From: a virus
Virus record (IMG/VR): IMGVR_UViG_3300010399_000062
Span: 1-36,384 of that record
Length of the DNA stretch: 36,384 nt
Direction: 5' to 3' (one strand)
The notes under the pieces were generated by a model. That model saw only the letters and a program-made list of their open reading frames with translations, ran no database searches and was not told where the DNA came from. How positions within the stretch are numbered: position 1 is the first letter of the stretch; every line of letters begins with the position of its first letter. Below are positions 1 through 10,400 of this stretch, in pieces. A program made the translations under genes and the position numbers.

Positions 1-47
1 ATTTTCGAAAAAAACATGGCTGCTAGTCAGCCTAAAAAGGATGAAAA

Positions 48-1328
48 ATGGCTAACCCGATATTTCCACAAGAAGCAAACTCAGTTAATGAGAATAACTT
101 ACTCAAGGACTGGTATACCCATGACCGGATCCGCGACTTAGTTTATCCAACTGTACCGTTTACAATGATGTTGCGTAAGGATATGAGTGTAAGTGGTCGT
201 CAATATGTAGCACCACAAATTTTCTCGGACCCACAAGGTACTTCGGATACTTTCTCAGTTGCTCAAGGTAATCAATTTCCTTTAACAGCTGCAACCTTTA
301 TCCAACAACCTTTGCAAAAGTATACTCTTGGCTCTATCACTGGTCGTTTAATGCGCCAAACTCGTAATGAGGAAGGTGGATTCTTAAACATGACTAAGGA
401 GTCAATTGACAAATCCCTCAAAACGCACGTAAACCGCCTACATTGCGATTTAACTGCAAATGATGGTACAGGTGCGCTAGCTGAGATTGCAAGCGTAACA
501 CCGGTCGTTTTAGCCCCTTATACTAACGTTGTTCAGATTCAATTGTCTATTCCTGAACAGGTTCGTTATTTCGAGCTTCGTTTGTCTGTAACGATGGCTG
601 CTAACAAGGTAGCCCCTTATGGTGCCACTGACGTCGGAAGTGTCGTTGCAATTGCCCGTACCCCAGGAATCATCACTGTTGCCCTCAATGCTCCTTTTGC
701 TGGCCCTGTAAACTGGCTTGGGGTAGATGGCGACTTTGTAACCAATGACCCATCGAATGGTGCACAACCTTGGCAAGGACTTCCTGCATGGCTCCCGACA
801 GTAGCATCTAGAAGTGCTGGCGCATTAGTTCCTCTATTCAATGGTGTTGATAGAACTCAAGACTCTGACCGTCTTGCTGGTGTTGCACTTGATTTAACAG
901 GCTCCCCCGTTAAGTCTGCTTTGATTCGTTTGGCATCTGCAATTAGTGCCAATGGTGGGTCCCCTGATACTTCTTTCATGCATCAATTTGATTTTGCTGC
1001 GTTGGCTGAAAGTCTTGGCCCAAACGTTCTTTATGACAATATTGTCCTTTCTAAGGAAGCTAATATTTCATATCGCTCTATTGTCCTCCAAACTGAAAGT
1101 GGCGAAGTAAGAATAGTTCAAGATGCTGCAATCCCACGCGGGACCCTGTACATGCTTGAAATGGACTCCTGGAAACTTGCTTGCTGGGGTGACTTTGCAA
1201 ACATCATTCAAGATGACGGATTAACTGTGCTTCGTAACTCTGCTGATGATGGTGTTACTTGGAGAGCAAGAACCTTTGGAGTTTTGACTTGTGACAGCGT
1301 TGGATCCAATGGCGTTGTGAGCATCTAA
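48..1328 (+). CDS. Major capsid protein (probable)
   Basis: A 426-residue protein that would form the icosahedral shell. The call rests on size and position: it follows a portal and a scaffold gene if the window ends are joined, and precedes small head-completion genes and a gp4-like adaptor. The N-terminus (MANPIFPQEANSVNENNLLKDW) and an early arm-like region followed by alternating beta and helical stretches fit HK97-fold capsid proteins, but I recognise no invariant motif. The start at 48 has an AAAAAGG ribosome site at 34-40, seven bases upstream. The end is followed by GGAGG for the next gene, so the two are co-translated. Other structural roles are possible but less likely given the order of genes. 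Confidence 0.78.
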   Translation: MANPIFPQEANSVNENNLLKDWYTHDRIRDLVYPTVPFTMMLRKDMSVSGRQYVAPQIFSDPQGTSDTFSVAQGNQFPLTAATFIQQPLQKYTLGSITGRLMRQTRNEEGGFLNMTKESIDKSLKTHVNRLHCDLTANDGTGALAEIASVTPVVLAPYTNVVQIQLSIPEQVRYFELRLSVTMAANKVAPYGATDVGSVVAIARTPGIITVALNAPFAGPVNWLGVDGDFVTNDPSNGAQPWQGLPAWLPTVASRSAGALVPLFNGVDRTQDSDRLAGVALDLTGSPVKSALIRLASAISANGGSPDTSFMHQFDFAALAESLGPNVLYDNIVLSKEANISYRSIVLQTESGEVRIVQDAAIPRGTLYMLEMDSWKLACWGDFANIIQDDGLTVLRNSADDGVTWRARTFGVLTCDSVGSNGVVSI

Positions 1329-1337
1329 GGAGGCTTT

Positions 1338-1811
1338 ATGTCAGCTCCAGAATTTCCAGACCTTCCCTTGTATACGTACAAGGGAGCACAAATAAACTTA
1401 ATCCAATATGCAAATATCCTTAGTCCATCAGGGCAGGGATTTTTTCCAATATTGGGATATAATGAACGTTTCAATTATTCTTTTTCAGCTGGTAACTCAA
1501 ACAGCGTACAGTTTAAAGATAGTGTAGACATCACTCCAGATGATTTTGCAAATACTTCTATGCTAGCTAAAGATATGAAAAACAGTCTAGGAAAGACTCT
1601 GGCTGTTTTCACGTCTCATTTTGTCTACGATATTGGTACACCAGCTCTTTACACTGGAGCATCGATTGATTCATCAGTTGGACAATATAGTGGGCCTGGA
1701 GAATTTGGAAATGTTACCATCAATTGCCAGACTTTTGATGGAGGTGTCCCAAGCTTCCAGTTGTTTGGATTCGTAACTGTCACATCATTCTTGAATAATT
1801 TGAGGACATAA
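1338..1811 (+). CDS. Small structural protein, possibly head decoration
   Basis: A 157-residue protein I do not recognise. It lies ten bases after the capsid gene with a strong AAGGAGG site. It is rich in Gly, Ser, Phe, Thr and Asn, has no signal peptide or membrane segment, and looks largely beta-stranded. A gene in this place in podovirus-like genomes is often a decoration or minor head protein; that role is inferred from position only. The next gene starts one base after its stop codon. Confidence 0.6.
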   Translation: MSAPEFPDLPLYTYKGAQINLIQYANILSPSGQGFFPILGYNERFNYSFSAGNSNSVQFKDSVDITPDDFANTSMLAKDMKNSLGKTLAVFTSHFVYDIGTPALYTGASIDSSVGQYSGPGEFGNVTINCQTFDGGVPSFQLFGFVTVTSFLNNLRT

Positions 1812-1812
1812 A

Positions 1813-2400
1813 ATGGTAGCACAAATTTATCCCATTGCGGCTATCGAAAATTATGTAGCCTATACGAATGTACCTAACACTATTGAATTAACAGCTTCTT
1901 TTGATGTATTCCTTGCTCCTCATAATGCCTCACAAGGTGGCGTTAAAGGCGCACTTGATAAACTATGTATCAATCAGCTGTTTCCAGGTATTTACCAGAT
2001 CTTCTTACAAGATGTTTTCCAGACTGTTCCATATCCATATAACGTCACTCAACCAGTTCCCATCAATTATCCAAAAGTGGAATCCAGAAATTCTGAGAAA
2101 ATATTGCATGCCCAAGTAAGCTTATCAAATTGGCTTGCTGGTCCTCTCAATACTACTCCGACTAACCATCGAGCATACGTCTGGTGGTGGATGCCTAACA
2201 CTTTTGCATCTGAGATGGCGCCGGCAGATCCTTCTATTAAGAATAGTCTCATTGTGAGCATTTTTAATACTGAGACTGGGGTTGTTGAGGATGTAGACGG
2301 GATGAGAGCGCATATTATGGTCACTGTGGTAGATACATTCGATAATGCAGACTTTTTGCCAGGGACCACAAATGTGCAACCTTATAGGGGAGGTGTTTAA
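1813..2400 (+). CDS. Hypothetical structural protein (195 aa)
   Basis: An unrecognised 195-residue protein between head genes. The sequence is mostly beta-type with many aromatic and proline residues (for example AYVWWWMPN near the middle) and no transmembrane segment. Its start follows the preceding stop directly, and its own stop overlaps the next ATG (TAATG), which indicates tight translational coupling within the head operon. It is likely a virion protein or assembly factor, judged only from its neighbours. Confidence 0.58.
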   Translation: MVAQIYPIAAIENYVAYTNVPNTIELTASFDVFLAPHNASQGGVKGALDKLCINQLFPGIYQIFLQDVFQTVPYPYNVTQPVPINYPKVESRNSEKILHAQVSLSNWLAGPLNTTPTNHRAYVWWWMPNTFASEMAPADPSIKNSLIVSIFNTETGVVEDVDGMRAHIMVTVVDTFDNADFLPGTTNVQPYRGGV

Positions 2401-2888
2401 TGTCTACCGAGTTTCAATCCAACCCTGTTGCGACATTTATGTGGACTTACAACTATAAGCTGCAATTTGATTGCCGTCACTTTTACGATCTGACACCAAG
2501 CGTAACTTCATCTGATCCATTAATAGTTCCTGTTGTTTATAATCAGGCACAAAATTACTTTCAATTTTTGTTTAAAGGAGGATTTCCTATAAGTTTAGCA
2601 TCAATTATTCTTACACCAATGGTTCTTGCTCCTCCTGTTCAAGGAGGTGTTCCATTTGTGGGACCATTGCAAAATTATGGTCTCTGGTGGGCGTCTACTT
2701 CTACTACGGCTTATGACGGCCAACAATATCCATTATTTACAGTAGGTGCTGAGAAAAATTCTGCTGGTCTATTGGCAAGATTGCCAGATGTAGTAATGGT
2801 GCAAATTATCATGAATAGTGACTACCGTATGAGATTTCCTTCTTCTCAAGCGACGCCTCCTTCACCAGGTCCTATTGTGGGGATGTAA
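2400..2888 (+). CDS. Hypothetical structural protein (162 aa)
   Basis: An unrecognised 162-residue protein. GGGGAGGTGT immediately upstream gives a strong ribosome site, and the start overlaps the stop of the previous gene. It has a general resemblance in size, aromatic content and composition to the two genes before it (for example 'YNYKLQFDCRHFYDLTPSV' near the N-terminus). The three may be a set of related small head or neck proteins, but I cannot show homology by eye. Confidence 0.55.
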   Translation: MSTEFQSNPVATFMWTYNYKLQFDCRHFYDLTPSVTSSDPLIVPVVYNQAQNYFQFLFKGGFPISLASIILTPMVLAPPVQGGVPFVGPLQNYGLWWASTSTTAYDGQQYPLFTVGAEKNSAGLLARLPDVVMVQIIMNSDYRMRFPSSQATPPSPGPIVGM

Positions 2889-2891
2889 TTT

Positions 2892-3599
2892 ATGCAACAA
2901 GTTACACTTGGTAATCTTATTCAGAATGCTAGATTATATGCTGATATGGTCAATAATGATTTTATGTCTACAGCAGAGTGGATCATATTTATCAATGATG
3001 CATTGAGAAGATATTATGATCTGATTGAACAACTATCTCAAGATTATTATTTCCAAGAGTACTTTTTCTTCACACAGAATAATGTCCTAACTTATCCGCT
3101 TCCAAATGACTTTTACCATTTAAGAGGTGTGGATGTTTGCGCAAATCTTATTCCTGGCAGCGATGTTAATGATGCTAGAAATCTGTGGGTTGCTCTGAGT
3201 CCATTCATGTTTGATGAGCGTAATACTAGGTCTTTTCTTTACTACCAAGCTGTAACTCCTCCATACTTCAGTAGGTATAGAATCCAGGGCAATGATCTAA
3301 AATTTGAACCATTGACAGCCACAGCTAACAGTTTGATTAGGATTTCCTATACCGTAATTTGCCCAGTCCTTCAAAACTTAAATGACACATTTGACGTTAT
3401 ATCGGGATATGATGCATTTATCTCAAAAGTAGCTGCTATGAGTGCCAGAGCACGTCAGGAATCAGATGTAAGCTTTTTAATGGCCGATATTGAGAGATTT
3501 GAGGCTGAGATTAAACGTCTAGCTTCTGATCGTAACCGTGACCAAGGAATGCGTATTTCAGATGTATACGCTAAACAAATGAACATATGGGGATTTTAA
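2892..3599 (+). CDS. Head-to-tail adaptor, P22 gp4-like
   Basis: A 235-residue protein resembling podoviral head-tail adaptors (P22 gp4 / tail-accessory-factor type) that sit under the portal and join it to the tail nozzle. Recognisable features are an N-terminal helix pair with 'WIIFINDALRRYYDLIEQ', a middle section with 'TYPLPNDFYHLRGVDV', and a C-terminal helical tail ending 'DRNRDQGMRISDVYAKQ', which is typical of this group. Its place between head genes and tail genes agrees. Upstream GGGGATG is only a moderate ribosome site. The call is based on recognised pattern and synteny. Confidence 0.68.
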   Translation: MQQVTLGNLIQNARLYADMVNNDFMSTAEWIIFINDALRRYYDLIEQLSQDYYFQEYFFFTQNNVLTYPLPNDFYHLRGVDVCANLIPGSDVNDARNLWVALSPFMFDERNTRSFLYYQAVTPPYFSRYRIQGNDLKFEPLTATANSLIRISYTVICPVLQNLNDTFDVISGYDAFISKVAAMSARARQESDVSFLMADIERFEAEIKRLASDRNRDQGMRISDVYAKQMNIWGF

Positions 3600-3600
3600 G

Positions 3601-4140
3601 ATGGTGATGCAAACACCACGCCTCAAACAATTAATAACTGAAAACTACGAAATTAACCAGATTCAGCATTACACAACGATAATGAAGGATGAGATAAACA
3701 ACTTTATCAACTCTGTATCTAAGCAAAAATGTGTTGTAAATCTTATTACTAATCTTACTTTAACTTCAGTGAGTAGTTATGTTTTATTTAATTCGGTTGG
3801 CTTTGATCCTTTCCAAACATATAATGCAACTACTGGTGTTTTTACTTCTCCAGTCACAGGAGTAGTAGAGATTTCTTGTAACATTATTGCAACAGGACCT
3901 GCTGGATCAAATATGCAAGTAGTCGGGCAGATTAACAAATCTGCGATATCTGGAAGTCCTATCACAAACTATGATTTCAATCTAAGCTACATAGGCAATG
4001 TGGCAACTGCAAATCTGAATGGGGTACAACTGATAAATTTGAACAAAGGTGATCAAGTCAGAATAGTATTTGTATCAACAAATGTTCCTGTAACTATATC
4101 AAGTATTCCAAATAATTCACAAATAACTTTTCAATGGTGA
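3601..4140 (+). CDS. C1q/TNF-like jelly-roll virion protein
   Basis: A 179-residue protein with a helical N-terminus (about residues 1-45) and a C-terminal beta-sandwich. The stretch 'FDPFQTYNATTGVFTSPVTG' followed by 'VVEISCNI' is close to the conserved strand pattern of C1q/TNF-like domains (F-D...YN..TG.F..P..G.Y). The end 'GDQVRIVF...SQITFQW' fits the last strands of such domains. These trimeric jelly rolls occur on phage head or tail fibres as binding tips. It starts one base after the adaptor gene. A short fibre on the head or neck is the likely role, inferred from fold and position. Confidence 0.62.
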   Translation: MVMQTPRLKQLITENYEINQIQHYTTIMKDEINNFINSVSKQKCVVNLITNLTLTSVSSYVLFNSVGFDPFQTYNATTGVFTSPVTGVVEISCNIIATGPAGSNMQVVGQINKSAISGSPITNYDFNLSYIGNVATANLNGVQLINLNKGDQVRIVFVSTNVPVTISSIPNNSQITFQW

Positions 4141-4144
4141 TGAT

Positions 4145-5245
4145 ATGGCCGAAATAAATGGGATGAATTTAATAGAAATCCCAATCGGATTATCAGCGCA
4201 AGACTGGGCTCGTCTATTCAACTATAATCTTTCTATTGTTGATTACCACAATCATACTTTGAACAATGGTGTAAAGATACCGAGCGTAGACTTAGGTAGT
4301 GGAGATCTATTATTAAATAGTCAAAACATGAATAATGTTAATTTCTTAAACTTTGCACCAACTTCTACAGGAAGTACACAACCATATTGTCTATTTGTGA
4401 GTCCTGGTGGTGATCTAATATATGAGAATACTGTTTTCAGTTTGCCTATTACATCAGGAGGTGGTTTAAACATCACTTCTCTACCGGAAGGTTTTACAGT
4501 TGTTGGATCTCCACCAATTGCCATATTTGATACTACAAACTCTGTATTCTCAATAAAGTTTGAAAGTTCAGTAGGCGCAAATACTTCAACAATAAATGTT
4601 GATACAGTAAATTGTGTTAATTTCACAGTTGAAAATATTGCTACTGTATCTGTAACAGATTTACCTTTAGATCCTCATATAATTAAGACTGGAACTAACC
4701 ACATTTTTCTAGGAGTTAATCTGTCTCCTGGACCTACTTATACAACATTTGAAAGTTCATACGTAGCCGATGTTACACTTGGTCCTACTGGAATATATAA
4801 ATTGAGTGAGAATGGTGTATTTTATTACACTACTTCAAGTGCAGGATCTCAGGATCTATCATATTTTTTAGGTTCAAAAAACTGGGTAAGCTCTAATAAC
4901 AACACAGATATTGTAAAAACTGGTACACGTTATTATATGAAAACCGTATCTTTTTCAATAGTTGGTCTTAAAGTTGATCAGACATTTTTACTTGACGACA
5001 ATCTAAATAATAGCAACCTAGTTTCATTTATACCAAAAGTTTCAACAACATCTACTAATGAAATAGGAAGTACAAATACCATACTAAGTAACATTCAACT
5101 ACCTACTTTTAAAGTGTTATTTACTGGAAATAGCGTATCAGTAGCGGTGTTTTTAGACTTTAGTTCATATACATCTTTATTTAAAACATTACAGTTAGAC
5201 TTTAAAATGATATATGCAAACAATAAATACCAAGTTGATAATTAG
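4145..5245 (+). CDS. Fibre-like virion protein, HxH paralogue 1
   Basis: A 366-residue beta-rich protein, the first of three adjacent paralogues. The shared N-terminal motif is 'DWARLFNYNLSIVDYHNHTLNNG' in outline: W, then N-x-N, then I, then H-x-H (residues about 20-40). Later it carries 'LFVSPGGDLIYEN...GGGLNI', matched in the other two. Phage tail fibres often have this N-terminal block followed by a ladder of beta strands. The C-terminal half is unlike that of its neighbours, as expected for exchangeable tips. The ribosome site is weak (GGTGATG). Confidence 0.55.
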   Translation: MAEINGMNLIEIPIGLSAQDWARLFNYNLSIVDYHNHTLNNGVKIPSVDLGSGDLLLNSQNMNNVNFLNFAPTSTGSTQPYCLFVSPGGDLIYENTVFSLPITSGGGLNITSLPEGFTVVGSPPIAIFDTTNSVFSIKFESSVGANTSTINVDTVNCVNFTVENIATVSVTDLPLDPHIIKTGTNHIFLGVNLSPGPTYTTFESSYVADVTLGPTGIYKLSENGVFYYTTSSAGSQDLSYFLGSKNWVSSNNNTDIVKTGTRYYMKTVSFSIVGLKVDQTFLLDDNLNNSNLVSFIPKVSTTSTNEIGSTNTILSNIQLPTFKVLFTGNSVSVAVFLDFSSYTSLFKTLQLDFKMIYANNKYQVDN

Positions 5246-5256
5246 GAAATAAAAGT

Positions 5257-6261
5257 ATGGCTGCTAATTTACCACTTGTAACAATTGAAGATGGAGATGC
5301 TGATTGGGCACAAAAGATCAATCAAAATTTTCAGATTATAAAAGAACATTCTCATAATTTTGAAGATGGAACTGGAATAGTAATATCATCAAACGATGTT
5401 TCATTTGTTAGTGATGTAGATTCAGATGATATGGATGTAAACACATTACAATTCGTATCATTTGATAATTTGTCAGAAACGATAATATCAAGAAACACAC
5501 TTTATGTGGTAGATGAAGAACTTTATTATTCAAATGGAACAAGATTCCCTATTAAGATAACTAATAACGGAAGTTTAAACATAAAAGTAATAGGTGGAGG
5601 AGGATTCAGTGGTGGTCTATCAGCTGCTGGTGCTTCAGTAACTTATACTTCCGCTTCGGACACTTATCAATTTTTAGGCAATACTGCATCACCATGCTCA
5701 ATAAATGTTAATAATGTTAACGTTAACAATGCAACTATCCAATCAATTTTATCTTTTTCTACAATGACATTAACTGATTTAGTTATTACAAACTACTCTC
5801 CACAACCAAATGGAAATTATGTTTATTTTGAAGGTCCAGTTTATAATCCACAAGCAACATTAGTTCCCATCACAACTTTTGCTCAAACAGGAGCATTAGC
5901 TAGAAGTTCAATATTACAAACAAATTTCTCACCTGCATTAGTTGAGAAATCATATTCAACAGATATAATGACAGGTACTTGTAGGCTTTATGGAATTGGA
6001 TCATCTCCATCTACTTCATTTGCTTTTATTCAAACACCACATTCTTTTATGTCTGATAGAAATGCTTATTTGACTAACAGATTTCTTTTTACTAAATCAA
6101 CTAGTTTATTTTTTTCTATTTATGATAGAGATGGTAATAATATTCCTCCGACTTGTTTTGTACCAGGAACAATACCACCTGTAATTAGATTCGATTTTAA
6201 CTCTTCATATAATAAAAATCTGTTTACTCCACTTGTAATGGCGAGCAGAAGGAATACATAA
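5257..6261 (+). CDS. Fibre-like virion protein, HxH paralogue 2
   Basis: A 334-residue paralogue of the preceding gene. The N-terminal block reads 'DWAQKINQNFQIIKEHSHNF', so the W, N-x-N, II and H-x-H positions are kept. The next shared piece is 'LYVVDEELYYSNGTRFPIKI' and then 'NGSLNI'. The rest is Ser/Thr/Asn-rich beta sequence that has diverged. It is a probable tail or neck fibre. Its stop overlaps the start of paralogue 3 by one base (TAATG), so the three are co-expressed. Confidence 0.55.
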   Translation: MAANLPLVTIEDGDADWAQKINQNFQIIKEHSHNFEDGTGIVISSNDVSFVSDVDSDDMDVNTLQFVSFDNLSETIISRNTLYVVDEELYYSNGTRFPIKITNNGSLNIKVIGGGGFSGGLSAAGASVTYTSASDTYQFLGNTASPCSINVNNVNVNNATIQSILSFSTMTLTDLVITNYSPQPNGNYVYFEGPVYNPQATLVPITTFAQTGALARSSILQTNFSPALVEKSYSTDIMTGTCRLYGIGSSPSTSFAFIQTPHSFMSDRNAYLTNRFLFTKSTSLFFSIYDRDGNNIPPTCFVPGTIPPVIRFDFNSSYNKNLFTPLVMASRRNT

Positions 6262-7460
6262 TGAGTAATCTATTTTTGCCTCCATTTCCAGAAGAAGGTC
6301 TAACTACCGATTATATAAGTAGTATAAACAATATATTTACAGTCATATCATCACATACACATGTTCCTATTATTGTTCCTCAACAATATCCACAATACCC
6401 ATCTGGAAACCAAATAGAAAGCGATTCTGTAAGCTGGGCTGATACACTTTCAGTTATTTCTATTCAAGACTGTAATAGTTTATCAATGATTAAATATGAT
6501 TCTACTCCTCAAGATAACACTTTGTTTGTTCAGGATATTTACAGCAATTTATATTTTAAAAAAACAGGATTTGCTGCAATAAAAATAACAAATAATTTAT
6601 TTGTTAACTTCTCTACAACTATTGCAGGTATACAAGGACCTATAAATTTTTATAAGGCAAATATAAACTTTGATACAGGTACAAATACATACAATTTCAT
6701 ATATAATGCTGGATTATTAAGTATTTACTCATTCAATATAAATATATCTTCATTGAATTCAACAGGTAGTATAGGTACATTTAAATTAAGTTTAAGTGAT
6801 GCTCCCCATATTACAAATTCAAATGGATATGCCTTTATTGATCACAATAATAAATTTGTTTATTCGCCTCACCCAATACGTTTAGATAGGACTACTCAGG
6901 CAATAGGTTATGTATTTAACAATCAGTGTGATTTTCTTATACCGCCATTAGGATTTGGCTCGGTATATCCCACACCTGCTAGTAGTACTACATTTATAAC
7001 TTTAACAATATTTACTAATACTGGTTCTTCATCAATAAATAATTTATTTACAATAGATTCTCCAATATGGTTTCCAGTAATCACTAATGATGAAACATTT
7101 GGGGGTAATATAAAGTCTTGTTTCTATTCTGAACCATTTAGCTCATTATCAAGCCCAGGAGGAACTCAGATTTTATCATTATCTACAAACACTGAAAGAT
7201 TTGTATGGAATCTTACAACTTCTTCGAATTACACTAAATTTACTAGAATAATTCACTACAATTTTAATCTTTTTGAATCAATAGGTGCTACCAATGAAAC
7301 TAAATTGCCAATAACAGGATGGAATGATTGTCTAATAGAAAATACAACAGATGCAGGAGTGATAGAAAAATATATTTTATGTGACGTAAGAGGAAGCACG
7401 GGAATAAATTTCGGTTATAAATTCCATTATCTTTACGATATGGGAGCAACAGCTGTATGA
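6261..7460 (+). CDS. Fibre-like virion protein, HxH paralogue 3
   Basis: A 399-residue third paralogue. The N-terminal block is more worn: 'SINNIFTVISSHTHVP' keeps N, I and H-x-H but has lost the tryptophan. It shares 'LFVQDIYSNLYFKKTGFAAI' and 'KITNNLFVN' with the others, matching the 'FPIKITNNGSLN' block of paralogue 2. The remaining sequence is diverged beta-rich fibre type. Its stop overlaps the start of the nozzle gene by four bases (ATGA). Confidence 0.53.
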   Translation: MSNLFLPPFPEEGLTTDYISSINNIFTVISSHTHVPIIVPQQYPQYPSGNQIESDSVSWADTLSVISIQDCNSLSMIKYDSTPQDNTLFVQDIYSNLYFKKTGFAAIKITNNLFVNFSTTIAGIQGPINFYKANINFDTGTNTYNFIYNAGLLSIYSFNINISSLNSTGSIGTFKLSLSDAPHITNSNGYAFIDHNNKFVYSPHPIRLDRTTQAIGYVFNNQCDFLIPPLGFGSVYPTPASSTTFITLTIFTNTGSSSINNLFTIDSPIWFPVITNDETFGGNIKSCFYSEPFSSLSSPGGTQILSLSTNTERFVWNLTTSSNYTKFTRIIHYNFNLFESIGATNETKLPITGWNDCLIENTTDAGVIEKYILCDVRGSTGINFGYKFHYLYDMGATAV

Positions 7461-10400
7461 AATTACAAGAACAATCAGTAAATATAATCCTAACAAAGGG
7501 TATTGATACCAAGACAAACAGCAAGCTTGTCGAAGGTAAGTTGTTAGAGATGGAAAACTGTGAGATTAACAATGAACAGATTATCAAATCTCCTGGTACA
7601 AATGAATTAGCAAAATCTCAGACTGCATTGAGTGTTGTACAAGATCAAAAGGCTATAATAAACGCATACAACACTATGATTGTCGCTGATAACAATTCAA
7701 TTTACAAATACAATTCAGATCAGAATGTTCTAAATAAGATAGAAAATTGTGCATTCAGTTCTCATGATGAGATCAATGTTGTTCAAAATATTTCAGAGAT
7801 TCTCTATACATCATCAGGAAATGTAAACCAACTATCATCTCCATACTTCACTTATGGAGCACCATTTGCAGCTGGTTACAATGTGATGGCACCTATTTCA
7901 TGCCAATTTGGTGTGTATTTATTTACTGTAACGTTTGTGGCAACGGCTACATCTGGAACGACACAAACAGGATATTATCAAATAGTACTTTTGAATACTT
8001 CAGCTCAAACACAGGTATATGAAAGTGTTTTCCCATTTACTTTCATGGCAAGACAAGAAGTTCCTGCGGATTGTATTGCTACTCCTGCTGGCATTTTTAT
8101 GTATACCATTGATTATGTTACTGGAAAAGTTTACGAGTATTTCATGACGTACGATTTAAGCATCATTCAAATGCTTCCTTCTGCTCCAGCATCATCTGAT
8201 ATTTTTCCTATAAACACTGTTTTTATTCCAAACAGAACTACAATAAATAACTTAACTAACTACGTAGTTTCAATGACAATAGAATATTCAGATAGCCTAA
8301 TATTCTTTGCTTTTAGGCAGGGAACAGCGGCAAGCTGGGATGGTATGATTGCTGTCCGTGATCTTGGAAATGTTAATGTGTTTTCCCCTCAGCTGTATAT
8401 AAACGCATTGGCAATAAATACAACATTCTTAACACAAACATTATGTTCATGCATTTTTAATCATCCTATTTCTCAGCAAAACTATTTTGTAGCTATATTT
8501 GGACTGAGATTTATCATTATCGATACGGCTTCTTTTGTCACTAGGGCATCATTTCCACCTAGTGGAATACCATCAAACATATCACTACACTCTGTCTCAT
8601 TTTTGCAAAGTAATCAAAATCTGGTAGTTCTACTGCATGATATTAGAGAATTCGATGGTATTGATACCAATTTTAATATTATTGCTCCTACAGTTTACCA
8701 ATACAATTTGGAACCAGTAACTACTGGAAGCTTAACTTTGACAGTCACTCCACAAACTGCTGCATTTGGGTTTGATCCTAGATGGGTTAGTGGAAGCTTT
8801 GGAACATCTGCTATTGCGGGTCCTATTTTTACTGTTTATGACAAGATATTCATTCCTATCCTATATTTCGCATATCTTACAGGAACTGATGGTGGAACTA
8901 ATTATGACACTCCAAAAATAGACCTAAACTGCAGTGCTCATTTAACTCAATTCATATCATCAATAGATTTCCCAAGCCCATTGGCAGGCATGACAAACTT
9001 ATTAAATCATGTTAGTTGGTTGAAAGATTATAGCTGTTCACTCTATACGAAAACAGGTACGGAACCACCTCCAAATCGTTCTATGCCACCAGCATTGTTG
9101 AGAACAAAGGCCACATCTGCTGATGATACAAATCAAACGAATAATCATTATGTTGGTTTTTTTGTTCAACAACAGACTGTTAGTATAGGTGGTCAAGTTT
9201 TTTATTTACATCAACTTAACTCTTACGCAATACAGATTCCAGATGACTTTAACTTTCAAGGATTTCCTAGAGGCGCATTTTATTTTGGATTTGGAAAACT
9301 ATATGAGCTAACGAGAAATACCATATCGGAGCAGGGTTTTTTTGCATTTCCTCAGATTAGCATCGGTGCAACAGCTGGAGGTGGAACCATAGCAGCTGGA
9401 AAATATCTGTATGCTGCACATTATGAATGGACAAATGGTAACGGAGAACTCGTTAGAAGTGCAGTTTCAGAGGTGTTATATACTCTCGCTGCTGGTGCTG
9501 CATCTATCGATGTTTTTGTTACACCACCTGCATTTTTCAGCAATAAAACAAATGCAGTAGTAAGGATATTTAGAAGTACAGTAAATGGTAGAGTTCTTTT
9601 TTCAGAAGCAAATATCGCCATAAGTAATCCATGGCCATTAAAATATGTTGATTCATATGCAGATACAGATCTAGAAAAGAATGAGATAATATACACAAAT
9701 GGGGGTGTTCTTCAAGACTTTCCATTTCCTGCTATTACATCATTTACAGCATTCGACAATAGTATCTATGCAATAGATGAGAATAATCGTAATCAAATAT
9801 TCATATCTAAAACAAACTCACCAGGATTCGCGTTATCTCTTATTGCTGAGGCATCTATTCAGGTAGAGACAACTGATGGACCATGCACGTTTCTAGCTAA
9901 AATGGATGACAAACTCATCATCTTTAAGAAGAACACTTTATACTTCACATCAGGTCAAGGACCAAGCAATGTTGGTGCAGGTTCAACACTATTCCCTCCT
10001 CAATTTATTACATCTCCAGTTGGTTGTAACCAGCCTAATAGCATAGTCGTATTCCCAAATGGAATAATATTTAAGAGCCAAAAAGGAATTTGGCAGTTAG
10101 ATCGATCATTAAATGTGAGATATATTGGCGCAGATGTAGAGGCATACAATGATCTTACTATTAGCTCAGCCGAGCTTCTAAGCGATAAAAATAAGGTTAA
10201 ATTCACAACATTAGAAGGTATCATTCTTGTTTATGATTATTACTACAATACATGGAATATTGAGACTTATTCATCTGGTATCGTGGATACTGCTATTTCT
10301 AACAATATTTTCACCACAATTGATTTAAATGGAGTTATCTCTGCTGAAAATGACACGATAAATCAAAGAAACAATAAGAACTATTCCATGAGATTCACTA

